The translations under genes were made by a program, and so were the position numbers. Positions 1 to 7,936 of a stretch of 32,651 nucleotides of DNA are shown piece after piece; the stretch's first letter is position 1, and every line of letters starts with the position of its first letter. The notes under the pieces were generated by a model that saw nothing but the letters and a program-made list of their open reading frames with translations, had not been told where the DNA came from and did no database searches. Source of the stretch: Paenalcaligenes sp035302345 (lineage in GTDB: Bacteria; Pseudomonadota; Gammaproteobacteria; Burkholderiales; Burkholderiaceae_B); NCBI GenBank assembly GCA_035302345.1, contig DATGSS010000035.1:1-32651 (forward strand), read 5' to 3'.

Positions 1-49
1 CAGCAAAATATTTTGGTGCGACTTTAAAAGAGTTTTTGCAGAAATAAAG

Positions 50-439
50 ATGACTACAGTTTTAGTAAATGCGCCTGCAGTGCATGATGAGCGCGCTCGG
101 GCTTATGCGCAACGCTGGTTTTTGTGTGATGCAGATCGTGCATTGATTCCGGCTGCCCAGCTAAGCAAGCTAGATGAACTAGAATGCACTTTTTATTTGG
201 GTTATTTGCGGCTGCGTGCGCCCGGTATGCTGCCCTTAGAGTTATTGTTAGATGTCATCGAGGATGATGACAGCGTGCGCTGCATAGCGCGGGTAGGACA
301 ACAACAAGTCGCCGCCATTGATGAAGGCGAGTTGGCACACACCTGGTTTAGTCAGTTTTTGGGGCGTCCTGTGCTGTGCCTCAAGGTGGATCCCGATGCC
401 ACCCAAGAGATTGATTGGGCATCGGCCGATTTAGCTTAG
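50..439 (+). CDS. Stand-alone MOSC N-terminal beta-barrel domain protein
   Basis: This 129-residue protein resembles only the N-terminal beta-barrel part of MOSC proteins, which in full are about 270-300 residues. Family-like features are an early RWFLCDAD segment, an APGMLPLEL strand around residues 57-65, an AIDEGELAHTWFSQFLGRPV block around residues 89-108, and KVDPDA after it. The stop at 437-439 comes where a complete protein would enter the MOSC domain, which carries the molybdenum-cofactor-sulfurase-like cysteine chemistry; none of that is present. No signal peptide or membrane segment is visible. It converges on the ferredoxin gene 43 bases downstream, so no in-frame remnant of a second domain follows. 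It may be a reduced protein or a natural single-domain form. Family assignment is moderate; function is unknown. Confidence 0.6.
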   Translation: MTTVLVNAPAVHDERARAYAQRWFLCDADRALIPAAQLSKLDELECTFYLGYLRLRAPGMLPLELLLDVIEDDDSVRCIARVGQQQVAAIDEGELAHTWFSQFLGRPVLCLKVDPDATQEIDWASADLA

Positions 440-482
440 TAAATATGCAGAGGATGGAGCGCTCGTGGTTTGTGCTAAAGCG

Positions 483-737
483 CTAATCTGCTTTGGCGGT
501 TAGCCGAACGTATTTTTCCATTAGTTGTACTTGGGTTTCCGGGTGCTCTGGATGGATCTCGATGCAATCGACAGGGCAAACCACCTGGCATTGGGGTTCG
601 TCGAAATGACCCACGCATTCTGTGCACAGGTTGGGGTCAATTTCATAGATTTCAGGCCCCATGTAAATGGCCTGGTTAGGGCATTGGGGCTCGCAGACGT
701 CGCAGTTGATGCACTCTTCGGTGATGTGTAATGCCAT
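483..737 (-). CDS. yfhL: YfhL-type 2[4Fe-4S] ferredoxin
   Basis: Small (84 residues) soluble electron carrier with two 4Fe-4S clusters. Cysteines 9, 12, 15 and 19 form the first CxxCxxCxxxCP motif. Cysteines 38, 41, 50, 54 and 58 form the second, with the eight-residue insertion between CxxC and CxxxCP that marks the YfhL/Allochromatium-type ferredoxins. The C-terminal helix (ETQVQLMEKY) is also typical. It lies directly after coaD on the same strand, a common arrangement in betaproteobacteria, so the two are probably co-transcribed. The redox partner cannot be told from sequence. Confidence 0.92.
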   Translation of the reverse strand: MALHITEECINCDVCEPQCPNQAIYMGPEIYEIDPNLCTECVGHFDEPQCQVVCPVDCIEIHPEHPETQVQLMEKYVRLTAKAD

Positions 738-763
738 AAGCTTAGAAGCAATTCAATGAATAA

Positions 764-786
764 CGCTTTAAGTTTAACCTAAAGCG
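764..786 (-). other. Stem-loop between coaD and fdx
   Basis: A perfect 7-bp stem (CGCTTTA / TAAAGCG) with a 9-nt loop sits between the coaD stop and the ferredoxin start. Read on the minus strand it is followed by TTATT, not a clean run of T. It could be a weak terminator or attenuator that separates coaD from fdx, or chance. Confidence 0.35.
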
Positions 787-797
787 CCCCAAAAGCA

Positions 798-1310
798 TCA
801 AGTATCCTTGGGTTCTTTGTGCTCTTGTCTATAGGTCTTAGCTTTTTTGACTAACCAGCGTTCGACAGATGGAAAGACAAACTTGCTGACATCACCCCCT
901 AAGATGGCAATTTCACGTACGATGGTGCCCGAGATAAATTGATACTGATCCGAAGGGGTCATAAACAGTGTTTCAACCTCGGGGAGCAAATAGCGATTCA
1001 TGCCTGCCATTTGAAACTCGTATTCAAAATCAGATACCGCACGCAATCCGCGGACAATCACACGGGCATTTTCTTGGCGGACAAAGTCTTTGAGTAGGCC
1101 ACCAAAACTTTTTACTTGAACATTGGGATAATGGCCCAGGACCTCTTGGGCGATTTCTACGCGCTCATCAACAGTAAAGAATGGTTTTTTTGCCTGACTG
1201 TGGGCGACACCAACAACGACTTGATCAAAGAGGTTGGCTGCACGACGTACGAGATCCTCGTGCCCACGGGTAAGGGGGTCGAATGTTCCTGGATAGACAG
1301 CTGTAATCAT
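798..1310 (-). CDS. coaD: Phosphopantetheine adenylyltransferase
   Basis: Catalyses the fourth step of coenzyme A synthesis: 4'-phosphopantetheine + ATP to dephospho-CoA. The nucleotidyltransferase signature is complete: AVYPGTFDPLTRGH at residues 4-17, including the TxGH-type motif (TRGH), and ISGTIVRE near residue 125. The reading frame stays open for 17 codons further upstream, but those residues are hydrophobic and unlike the family. The methionine at 1308-1310 gives the usual N-terminus (MITAVYPG) and a typical length of 170 residues, so it is chosen although no strong Shine-Dalgarno is visible. It sits between rsmD and fdx on the same strand; rsmD-coaD pairing is widespread. Confidence 0.95.
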   Translation of the reverse strand: MITAVYPGTFDPLTRGHEDLVRRAANLFDQVVVGVAHSQAKKPFFTVDERVEIAQEVLGHYPNVQVKSFGGLLKDFVRQENARVIVRGLRAVSDFEYEFQMAGMNRYLLPEVETLFMTPSDQYQFISGTIVREIAILGGDVSKFVFPSVERWLVKKAKTYRQEHKEPKDT

Positions 1311-1385
1311 AACGTTGGTGTTGGCAAGGTAAAAAATAAAATATCCCATAAAACTACACATGGCTGGTTGCCTGAGTGCGCAGTT

Positions 1386-1976
1386 TTAGGGAGTACTATC
1401 AGCATTATTGTCTTTTTTTGTGGATGCATCAAACTTTAAAAGTTGATAATGAACATGGCCCGCCTTTTGTTGGCGTAAACTATGGTACTGTGCTGGTATT
1501 TCCAAAGACTGTTCGGCCTCGATATAAACGAGTGCATTGGGTGCTAAAACATTGGGTAAAGCTGGCCACAAGCGCTCAAACCAGCCCTGCTTAAATGGGG
1601 GGTCTAAAAAGACCAGATCATATTGATGGGTCGAACGCTCGAGGACATGCATGGCATCGCCCTGATGGATGCGCACCTGAGGGGCATCGAGTTTGTTGCG
1701 AAATTGTCTCAGTGCCCGTACGGCTTTGGGGTTGCTTTCTACGAATTGCACAAAGGCCACCCCATGAGAGGCGGCTTCAAACCCGAGGGCGCCCGTGCCA
1801 GCAAAAAGATCCAGCACATGTTTTTGACTAAAGTCGTTACCCCAAAAGTGCCGCAACCAATTAAAGAGGGTTTCCCGAATGCGGTCAGGTGTAGGGCGTA
1901 GGTCAGGTGCATGCGTCACTGGGATACGGGTGCGCCGAAACTGGCCCCCTATGATGCGAATCGCGTGTTGTGTCAT
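1386..1976 (-). CDS. rsmD: 16S rRNA (guanine966-N2)-methyltransferase RsmD
   Basis: SAM-dependent methyltransferase that modifies G966 of 16S rRNA during 30S assembly. It has the N-terminal RIIGGQFRRTRI segment, the RPTPDRIRETLFNWL motif typical of RsmD, the SAM-binding loop DLFAGTGALGFEA near residues 55-68, and the catalytic DPPF motif near residue 125. Its 196 residues match the family. It diverges from ftsY across about 120 bases and reads toward coaD, the classic neighbour. Confidence 0.95.
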   Translation of the reverse strand: MTQHAIRIIGGQFRRTRIPVTHAPDLRPTPDRIRETLFNWLRHFWGNDFSQKHVLDLFAGTGALGFEAASHGVAFVQFVESNPKAVRALRQFRNKLDAPQVRIHQGDAMHVLERSTHQYDLVFLDPPFKQGWFERLWPALPNVLAPNALVYIEAEQSLEIPAQYHSLRQQKAGHVHYQLLKFDASTKKDNNADSTP

Positions 1977-2097
1977 AGCGATAAATCCCTCAAAAGTTCT
2001 CTAATCAGTAGCTCACCGATAATAATGCAGTAACGCCATTTTGTTTGAGGCTAGCTACGGTGAGCGCAGGCCATCATTTTATTATTGCAGAAAGATT

Positions 2098-3498
2098 ATG
2101 TTTAGGTTTTTTAGACGTCGAAAAAAACAAGAGCAAACTGAGGAACAGCAGGATGTCGCCCAAGAGCATCAGGAAGAAACTCCAGAGGTTTCTGACGAGC
2201 CTGTTGAGCCTGCAGAGCCGGCCAAAACAGCTGAAATAGCTGAAACAGCCGAACCAGCTGTTGAATCAGTGGACCCGGTAAAGCCGGCCGAGACAGATGA
2301 ACCCGATGTTCCCGCTGAACTTGATAAAACGGATACCGCCGATGAACCCTCAGAGTTAAAACCAGAGCCCGAGCCAAAAGCTGAGTTAGGGTCTGTCGCT
2401 GAACCCGAATCGGTGGTTGAGTCAGAGCCGGCAGTTGAGCCAGAGTCGGTAGTTGAGCCAGAATCACAGGCAGGATCGGCACGTGCCTCGACCGATGCAC
2501 CTGAGGTCGAAACGACCCCTGCTAAACCAGCAGAGGCTGCCCAAGAACCAGAGGCAGCTACCAAAGAGGATAAGAAAAAAACCAAACGATCTTGGTTTAG
2601 TCGCTTACGCTCAGGGCTCGCGCGCACGGGTCAAAGTATTAGCAGCATCTTTGTGGGTGTGCCTGTTGATGAAGACCTCTTTGAAGAGCTTGAAACGGCC
2701 TTGATTATGGCTGATGCAGGGATGGAGGCGACCGAAGCTTTGCTGAGCCAGTTGCGTGCACGGGTGCGCAAGGACCGTCTTACGGATGCGAGCCAGGTCA
2801 AAGAGGCTTTACAAGAGATCCTGGCCGAGCATTTAAAGCCTTTGGAGAAACCCTTCCCCTTGGATTCACATCATCCATTGGTAGTGATGATTGCCGGTGT
2901 TAATGGTGCCGGCAAGACCACATCGATTGGTAAGCTGGCCAAAGCTTTTCAAGCACAAGATGCGTCGGTGTTATTGGCTGCGGGCGATACTTTTAGAGCC
3001 GCCGCTAGAGAGCAGTTAATAGAATGGGGTGAGCGTAATAATGTCGCGGTAATCGCTCAAGAGGGCGGAGATCCAGCCGCGGTTTCTTATGATGCGGTCC
3101 ATGCAGCGCAGGCCCGAGGAATTGATGTGGTGATGGTGGATACGGCGGGACGTCTACCTACTCAATTGCACCTGATGGACGAGCTGAAAAAAATACGCCG
3201 CGTGGTGGGTAAAGCTTATGAGGGCTCTCCGCACGAGGTATTGCTGGTGGTGGATGGTAATACAGGGCAAAATGCGCTGGCACAGATTCGAGCCTTTGAT
3301 GAGGCCATCGAACTGACAGGTTTGATCGTGACTAAGCTGGATGGCACAGCCCGGGGTGGAATTTTAGCCGCCGTGGCTTCGGGGACTCAAGGCGTGCGAC
3401 CTGTGCCGGTGTATTGGATTGGGGTGGGTGAGGGGGTGGATGATTTACAACCCTTTGATGCCCAAGAGTTCGCAGCCGCATTGTTGGCTGGGGATTGA
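2098..3498 (+). CDS. ftsY: Signal recognition particle receptor FtsY
   Basis: SRP receptor GTPase that docks ribosome-SRP complexes at the inner membrane for co-translational insertion. I start it at the ATG at 2098, preceded by an AGAAAG sequence and giving the family-like N-terminus MFRFFRRRKK; the upstream TTG at 2041 would add 19 unusual residues. Residues 10 to about 165 form a very acidic Pro/Glu/Ala-rich A domain with imperfect ESVVEPE-type repeats. The NG domain follows: P-loop GVNGAGKTT at about 267-275, DTFRAAAREQL near 300, DTAGRL near 348 and TKLDGTARGG near 412-421. At 466 residues it resembles E. coli FtsY in layout. It is divergent from rsmD and upstream of ribBA. Confidence 0.96.
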   Translation: MFRFFRRRKKQEQTEEQQDVAQEHQEETPEVSDEPVEPAEPAKTAEIAETAEPAVESVDPVKPAETDEPDVPAELDKTDTADEPSELKPEPEPKAELGSVAEPESVVESEPAVEPESVVEPESQAGSARASTDAPEVETTPAKPAEAAQEPEAATKEDKKKTKRSWFSRLRSGLARTGQSISSIFVGVPVDEDLFEELETALIMADAGMEATEALLSQLRARVRKDRLTDASQVKEALQEILAEHLKPLEKPFPLDSHHPLVVMIAGVNGAGKTTSIGKLAKAFQAQDASVLLAAGDTFRAAAREQLIEWGERNNVAVIAQEGGDPAAVSYDAVHAAQARGIDVVMVDTAGRLPTQLHLMDELKKIRRVVGKAYEGSPHEVLLVVDGNTGQNALAQIRAFDEAIELTGLIVTKLDGTARGGILAAVASGTQGVRPVPVYWIGVGEGVDDLQPFDAQEFAAALLAGD

Positions 3499-3589
3499 TG
3501 ATCCCGCCCGGTTATCGTGCCATAATATAGTGCTACATATTTGATTTAGGTTCTTTAGGGTTAAACAGGGTTAAAGCAAGGCATCACAC

Positions 3590-4780
3590 ATGAGTCATGA
3601 GTCTACTACTTCCGCACGTGATAAAGATTTAAGCGGTATTTCGCCTATCTCAGAGATTATTAACGAGATCCGCGAAGGCCGTATGGTGATTCTTGTCGAC
3701 GAAGAGGATCGTGAAAACGAGGGCGATTTATTGATGGCCGCCGAGTTTGTCACCGCCGAAGATATCAACTTTATGGTGACATATGGCCGTGGTTTAGTGT
3801 GCTTAACCCTCACCGAAGAGCGTTGCAAGCAGCTCGATCTACCTTTGATGGCTACGCGTAATGGAACGCGTTTCGGCACGAACTTTACCGTTTCTATCGA
3901 GGCCGCAAAAGGCGTAGAGACTGGTATTTCTGCAGCAGATCGGGCACGCACCGTACAGGCTGCAGTGGCGCGCGACGCCAAGCCCACTGACTTGGTGCAG
4001 CCAGGCCATATTTTTCCGCTCAAGGCTGCTCGCGGTGGCGTACTGGTCCGGGCAGGTCATACCGAGGCAGGTTGTGACCTAACCACCTTAGCAGGGGTGG
4101 CTCCTGCAGCTGTGATTTGTGAAATTCTTAATCCTGATGGCACGATGGCCCGCTTGCCCGACCTCATCCAGTTTGCAAAAGAGCACGGGATCAAGATCGG
4201 CACGATTGCTGATTTGATTCAATATCGTAGTACCCATGAATCCATGATCGAGCGTCTGTTCGAGCGCGAAACCACTACCCCCTGGGGGCGTTTCAAAACG
4301 ATTGGTTATCGTGATCTATCCTCGGGGGCTCCTCATGTTGCTTTAATACACGGCGATATCCAGCCCGATAAAGAAACCTTGGTACGTGTGCATGAGCCCA
4401 CCACTGTTCTCGATTTGCTCTGCTCTGAATCCCAGGATCATAGCTGGAGTATTCCTGCGGCGCTTAAAACCATTAGCGAGGCAGAGTCAGGCGTGTGTGT
4501 ATTGATGAACTGTCAGGGTGACCAGGACAAAGTTTTCGAGCAATTTGATTTACGTCGTGATACTGATGCGGCGGCACAGTCAGCTTCAGCTGCTAGTGCG
4601 GAAAAAGGCTCGGCCCCTTATCGTTATGATTTGCGCACTTATGGGATTGGCGCACAGATTTTACGCGATCTCAATGTCGGGCAGGCCCGTTTGTTGGCAC
4701 GGCCACGCAAAATGCCTAGCATGGCTGGTTTCGCCCTGACAATTACTGGATACTTAAGCGAAGATGATATTACAACCTGA
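3590..4780 (+). CDS. ribBA: 3,4-dihydroxy-2-butanone-4-phosphate synthase with degenerate GTP cyclohydrolase II domain (RibBX type)
   Basis: The N-terminal half (residues 1 to about 220) is a RibB domain that turns ribulose 5-phosphate into the four-carbon riboflavin precursor. The acidic metal-binding loop DEEDRENEGDL (37-47), the central ATRNGTRFGTNFTVSIEA block and the GHTEAGCDLT motif are intact. The C-terminal half (about 230-396) has the RibA fold length, but its zinc-binding cysteine cluster is missing: where RibA has RVHSEC and the later RCDCG, this protein reads RVHEPT and then SQDHSWS. It therefore probably lacks GTP cyclohydrolase II activity, as known for the RibBX variant common in Proteobacteria. 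A real RibA should be encoded elsewhere. ribH follows after 15 bases. The 91-base leader has no FMN riboswitch I can recognise. Confidence 0.93.
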   Translation: MSHESTTSARDKDLSGISPISEIINEIREGRMVILVDEEDRENEGDLLMAAEFVTAEDINFMVTYGRGLVCLTLTEERCKQLDLPLMATRNGTRFGTNFTVSIEAAKGVETGISAADRARTVQAAVARDAKPTDLVQPGHIFPLKAARGGVLVRAGHTEAGCDLTTLAGVAPAAVICEILNPDGTMARLPDLIQFAKEHGIKIGTIADLIQYRSTHESMIERLFERETTTPWGRFKTIGYRDLSSGAPHVALIHGDIQPDKETLVRVHEPTTVLDLLCSESQDHSWSIPAALKTISEAESGVCVLMNCQGDQDKVFEQFDLRRDTDAAAQSASAASAEKGSAPYRYDLRTYGIGAQILRDLNVGQARLLARPRKMPSMAGFALTITGYLSEDDITT

Positions 4781-4795
4781 ACGGAGCCATCAGTT

Positions 4796-5323
4796 ATGAC
4801 AACCCCTTATGTAATTACCCCCGATCTCAACGGCGAAGGGCTGCAAATCGGTATTGTGCGCGGTCGCTTTAACGAGCAAATAGGACTGGCCCAAGAAAAG
4901 GCCTGCGTTGCACAACTTATTGAGCTAGGTGTCGCGCCTGATGATATTACGTTAGTTTCAGTGCCTGGCGCCCTCGAGGTTGGCATTGCCTTACAGCAAA
5001 TGGCCGAATCCGCTGATTTTGATGCGCTGATTGCGTTGGGTGCTGTGATACGTGGTGAAACTTATCACTTTGAGGTGGTCAGCAATGAAAGCGCTGCGGC
5101 TATCTCTCGGATTGCCATGGATACAGGTGTTCCTGTCGCTAACGGTATCTTGACCACAGAAAACGAAGAGCAGGCCCTAGCGCGTGCCCAAGAAAAGGGC
5201 GAGGACTGTGCCGAGGCTGCCGTAGAAATGGCTAACTTAGTAGATTATCTAGAGCCCGATTACTCAGAAGGTATGGATGACGAAGATGACGACTTCGAGA
5301 GTGAGGAAGACTTTGACGACTGA
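4796..5323 (+). CDS. ribH: 6,7-dimethyl-8-ribityllumazine synthase
   Basis: Condenses the RibB product with the ribitylamino-pyrimidine to give lumazine, the immediate riboflavin precursor, in a shell-like oligomer. Family motifs are IVRGRFNEQI (19-28), VSVPGALEVG (about 60), the loop GAVIRGETYHFE (about 83-94) and NGILTTEN (about 118). The first 155 residues cover the usual protein. Beyond them is an unusual 20-residue tail made almost only of Asp, Glu and Phe. The tail is encoded where the next gene, nusB, begins in another frame, so its composition may partly reflect the overlap. It is co-oriented and tightly spaced with ribBA and nusB. Confidence 0.95.
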   Translation: MTTPYVITPDLNGEGLQIGIVRGRFNEQIGLAQEKACVAQLIELGVAPDDITLVSVPGALEVGIALQQMAESADFDALIALGAVIRGETYHFEVVSNESAAAISRIAMDTGVPVANGILTTENEEQALARAQEKGEDCAEAAVEMANLVDYLEPDYSEGMDDEDDDFESEEDFDD

Positions 5324-5798
5324 TGAAGAGTCTCATAGCAAAAACGTGCGTGGCGCACGTCGCAAGGCGCGTGAATTTGCCCTGCAAGGCATTTACAGCT
5401 GGATTATACAGGGTGCTAATGGCGTTCAGGATGCAAGTCAGATCGATTTGCACATTCGCCAAGAGCAGGGTTTTCACGAGGCTGATTTTGATTGGTACTA
5501 CACCTTGTTGCATGGGGTGATGCGCGAATCAGACAGCCTACAAGAGCGTTTTATGGCCTTTGTAAACCGCCCTATTGATGAGCTTTCACCCGTAGAGCGG
5601 GCCGCATTGTTGTTGGGTACTTACGAGCTAGTACACCATACCGAGGTTCCTTATCGCGCAACCATTAACGAGGCTGTCGAGCTGACCAAGTTTTTCGGTG
5701 GTGCCGAGGGCTATCGGTTTGTCAATGGGGTGCTCGATAAGGTGGCTTCCAAGGTCCGTCCCCTTGAGTTCAAGGCCTACCAAAAACGCCATAATTAA
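5277..5798 (+). CDS. nusB: Transcription antitermination factor NusB
   Basis: All-helical RNA-binding protein that with NusE (S10) binds boxA in rRNA leaders and supports antitermination. The core is clear: ARRKAREFALQGIYSW, then PIDELSPVERAALLLGTYEL, then PYRATINEAVELTKFFGG and YRFVNGVLDKVA. The start is uncertain. The ATG at 5277 has AGAAGG five bases upstream and would overlap ribH by 47 bases. A TTG at 5313 behind GAGGA would give a shorter, more standard N-terminus with an 11-base overlap. Either way it is translationally tied to ribH. The ribH-nusB-thiL order is common in proteobacteria. Confidence 0.9.
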   Translation: MTKMTTSRVRKTLTTDEESHSKNVRGARRKAREFALQGIYSWIIQGANGVQDASQIDLHIRQEQGFHEADFDWYYTLLHGVMRESDSLQERFMAFVNRPIDELSPVERAALLLGTYELVHHTEVPYRATINEAVELTKFFGGAEGYRFVNGVLDKVASKVRPLEFKAYQKRHN

Positions 5799-5810
5799 CC
5801 CTCTATAATC

Positions 5811-5816
5811 AGGAGG
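5811..5816 (+). promoter_or_regulatory. Ribosome binding site deciding the thiL start
   Basis: A perfect AGGAGG overlaps an in-frame GTG at 5816, which therefore cannot be its own start. The next in-frame GTG at 5822 sits five bases after the site and is the likely initiation codon. Confidence 0.75.
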
Positions 5817-5821
5817 TGGCC

Positions 5822-6808
5822 GTGCCCGAATCTGGTCCTAATTCTTTATCTGAATTCGATCTTATTGCTCGTTATTTCTCTCCTCCTGCAACCCAAGGGG
5901 TTGTTGGCGTAGGCGATGATTGCGGCATTTTACCTGTGCGACCGGGCTTTCAGCTGGCGGTCAGTACAGATACTTTAATAGAAGGGCGGCATTTCTTTGC
6001 AGGTACAGATCCAGCGGCCATCGGTCATAAGGCGTTGGCCGTTAATTTGTCTGACTTGGCTGCCGTAGGAGCACAGCCGCGCGCGTGCTTATTATCCTTG
6101 TCACTACCTCAGGTTGATGAGCCTTGGCTGCAGGCGTTTAGCCAGGGCTTTTTAGATTTGTCCAAAGCCAATGACTGTCAATTAATTGGGGGCGACACTA
6201 CGCGTAGCCATGACAAGATCATGCTAGGTGTGACCGTCCTTGGCGAGGTGCCTGTATCGCAGGCGCTGCTACGTAGTCGTGCACAGCCTGATGACGATAT
6301 TTGGGTCACTGGTACCCTAGGGGCGCCCTATACTGCTTTACAGCTACATCAGGGTGCCTGGAGCGCTGATGAGACTGTTCGGACACAGGCCATGGAACGG
6401 TTATTGTGGCCTCGGCCTCCGGTGCATTGGGCGCCGCAGCTATTGGGGTATGCTCATGCCGCGATTGATATCTCCGATGGCCTCACCCAAGACTTACAAC
6501 ACATATTGCAGGGCAGTCAGTTCGGAGCACGCATCAATGCCGCAGATATCCCTCAACACGAGGTCTTGGCACAGCTCAGCTCTCAGCAGCAGCTCGAGGC
6601 CTTATTGTCGGGTGGTGATGAGTTCGAGCTATGTTTTACAGCTCCTGCCCAGCATCGGGCGCCAATATTAGACAGCGCTGCCAAAGCAGGGGTTGCGGTC
6701 AAACGTATCGGGACCATAACACTCGAACCCGAGCTACAGATATATGATTTTGAGGGTCAGCTGCTGCGCGCCCTACCTACCGGTTACGACCACTTCGACA
6801 GGTCATAA
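5822..6808 (+). CDS. thiL: Thiamine-monophosphate kinase
   Basis: Phosphorylates thiamine monophosphate to thiamine diphosphate with ATP, the last step of TPP synthesis. It shows the ThiL/PurM-superfamily pattern: SEFDLIARYF near the start, GVGDDCGIL (about 30-38) where most members have GDDAAV, STDTLIEGRHFF (about 50-61), AVNLSDLAAVGA, GGDTTRS (about 124) and DISDGLTQDL in the C-terminal half. Its 328 residues are normal. The GTG start follows a perfect AGGAGG. It ends directly against pgpA: TAA at 6806-6808, then ATG at 6809. Confidence 0.94.
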   Translation: MPESGPNSLSEFDLIARYFSPPATQGVVGVGDDCGILPVRPGFQLAVSTDTLIEGRHFFAGTDPAAIGHKALAVNLSDLAAVGAQPRACLLSLSLPQVDEPWLQAFSQGFLDLSKANDCQLIGGDTTRSHDKIMLGVTVLGEVPVSQALLRSRAQPDDDIWVTGTLGAPYTALQLHQGAWSADETVRTQAMERLLWPRPPVHWAPQLLGYAHAAIDISDGLTQDLQHILQGSQFGARINAADIPQHEVLAQLSSQQQLEALLSGGDEFELCFTAPAQHRAPILDSAAKAGVAVKRIGTITLEPELQIYDFEGQLLRALPTGYDHFDRS

Positions 6809-7327
6809 ATGCATTTTACAGCTACCTCTAAAAGAGACTTCCCTCCAGCACGCTGGGTGTTTAGATCCTTCTGGCGCTGGCTGGCCTTTGGGCTTGGTAC
6901 GGGATTAATCCGACCTGGCCCTGGCACTTGGGGGACAGTATTGGCTTGGCTCATGTGGTTGGGCGGGTTATCTGCATTATCGACCACGCAAGCACTTATA
7001 TTGGTTGCGGTCACTTTTGTATTTGGATGCTGGTTATGTGGTCGTGTGGGTCATGAAATAGGTATTGCCGATCACAGTGGTATTAACTGGGATGAGTGGG
7101 TTGCTTTTATTTTAGTGTTAGCTCTGATTCCTGCCGGCTGGCAGTGGCAAGCATTAGGGTTTGTGCTTTTTCGGTTTTTTGATATCGTCAAACCCGCACC
7201 TATTGGGCTTTTAGATAGTCGGCTTAAGGGCGGGATAGGCGTCATGACAGACGATATTGTTGCGGCATTATATGCCTTGCTGGGTGTTTGGCTGGTTTAT
7301 TATATTTACGTCACCTGGGTTCAATAA
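6809..7327 (+). CDS. pgpA: Phosphatidylglycerophosphatase A
   Basis: Inner-membrane phosphatase that removes phosphate from phosphatidylglycerol phosphate to make phosphatidylglycerol. PgpA features are LIRPGPGTWGT (about residues 33-43), the acidic WDEWVAF motif (about 91-97), FRFFDIVKPAPIG (about 124-136) and GIGVMTDDIVAALYA. Hydrophobic segments around residues 45-80, 95-120 and 155-170 fit its membrane location. There is no gap to thiL, so the two are probably translationally coupled. Confidence 0.93.
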   Translation: MHFTATSKRDFPPARWVFRSFWRWLAFGLGTGLIRPGPGTWGTVLAWLMWLGGLSALSTTQALILVAVTFVFGCWLCGRVGHEIGIADHSGINWDEWVAFILVLALIPAGWQWQALGFVLFRFFDIVKPAPIGLLDSRLKGGIGVMTDDIVAALYALLGVWLVYYIYVTWVQ

Positions 7328-7344
7328 CAAGGGATAACTAAAAA

Positions 7345-7911
7345 ATGAGAGAAGCCTACAAAGTAAAACAATTGGGCCTGTATTTACAGCATCGGGGCGC
7401 TCGAGTAGCTTGTGCCGAATCTTGTACAGGCGGATTATTGGCTGCGACTCTGACTCATATTGCAGGCGCCAGCCAATGGTTCGAAGGGGGCTACATCACC
7501 TATAGCAATGAGGCCAAGCAGGCAACCCTGGGTGTTTCTGCCGAAACCCTCAAACGCTATGGTGCTGTGAGTGAGGAAACAGCCATCGAGATGGCCAATG
7601 GGGTCCTACAAAGTCCTATTCAAGCCGACTATGCTGTTTCTATCACTGGTGTAGCCGGACCAGATGGCGGCACTGAAAGTAAGCCTGTCGGCATGGTGTG
7701 TTTTGCCTTTGCCAAACGCCTAGACAGTGGGGGCGTTCATAGTGATGCAATTACCCGCCATTTTACAGGCTCTCGCGAACAAATACGCGAACAGGCGGTG
7801 ACTTTTGTGTTGGACCAGTGGCTGGCACGTCTAGGGCCCAATCCAGAGGATACAGATTCAGAGTCACATAAAATCGACACTAACGACACTTTTGTCGATG
7901 ATGAAAAATAA
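7345..7911 (+). CDS. pncC: Nicotinamide-nucleotide amidohydrolase (CinA C-terminal type)
   Basis: Deamidates nicotinamide mononucleotide to nicotinate mononucleotide in the pyridine-nucleotide salvage cycle. The catalytic ESCTGG motif has its serine at residue 26. HIAGASQWFEGGYITYSN and ITGVAGPDGGTESKPVGMV are typical of the stand-alone CinA C-terminal domain. The first 160 or so residues match the family; the last 25 are a polar, Asp/Ser/Thr-rich tail without recognisable motif. It follows pgpA by 17 bases with AAGGGA upstream of the ATG and converges on pyrF. Confidence 0.93.
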   Translation: MREAYKVKQLGLYLQHRGARVACAESCTGGLLAATLTHIAGASQWFEGGYITYSNEAKQATLGVSAETLKRYGAVSEETAIEMANGVLQSPIQADYAVSITGVAGPDGGTESKPVGMVCFAFAKRLDSGGVHSDAITRHFTGSREQIREQAVTFVLDQWLARLGPNPEDTDSESHKIDTNDTFVDDEK

Positions 7912-7936
7912 CTGCTCTTAGTTAGAACTATAGGAT

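Noticed and set aside
458..484. AGCGCT pair between the MOSC_N gene and fdx as a bidirectional terminator
   Set aside because: Only six base pairs, a 15-base loop and no T-run on either side.
798..1361. Longer CoaD start 17 codons upstream
   Set aside because: The extra residues are hydrophobic and absent from the family; MITAVYPGTFDP is the standard N-terminus.
2111..2627. Ser/Gly-rich frames opposite the acidic domain of ftsY
   Set aside because: Low-complexity mirror of the Glu/Pro/Ala repeats on the other strand; ftsY is clearly the real gene.
3499..3589. Possible FMN riboswitch before ribBA
   Set aside because: Only 91 bases are available and none of the conserved FMN-aptamer strings is present; a small AGGGTTAAA duplication is the only structure.
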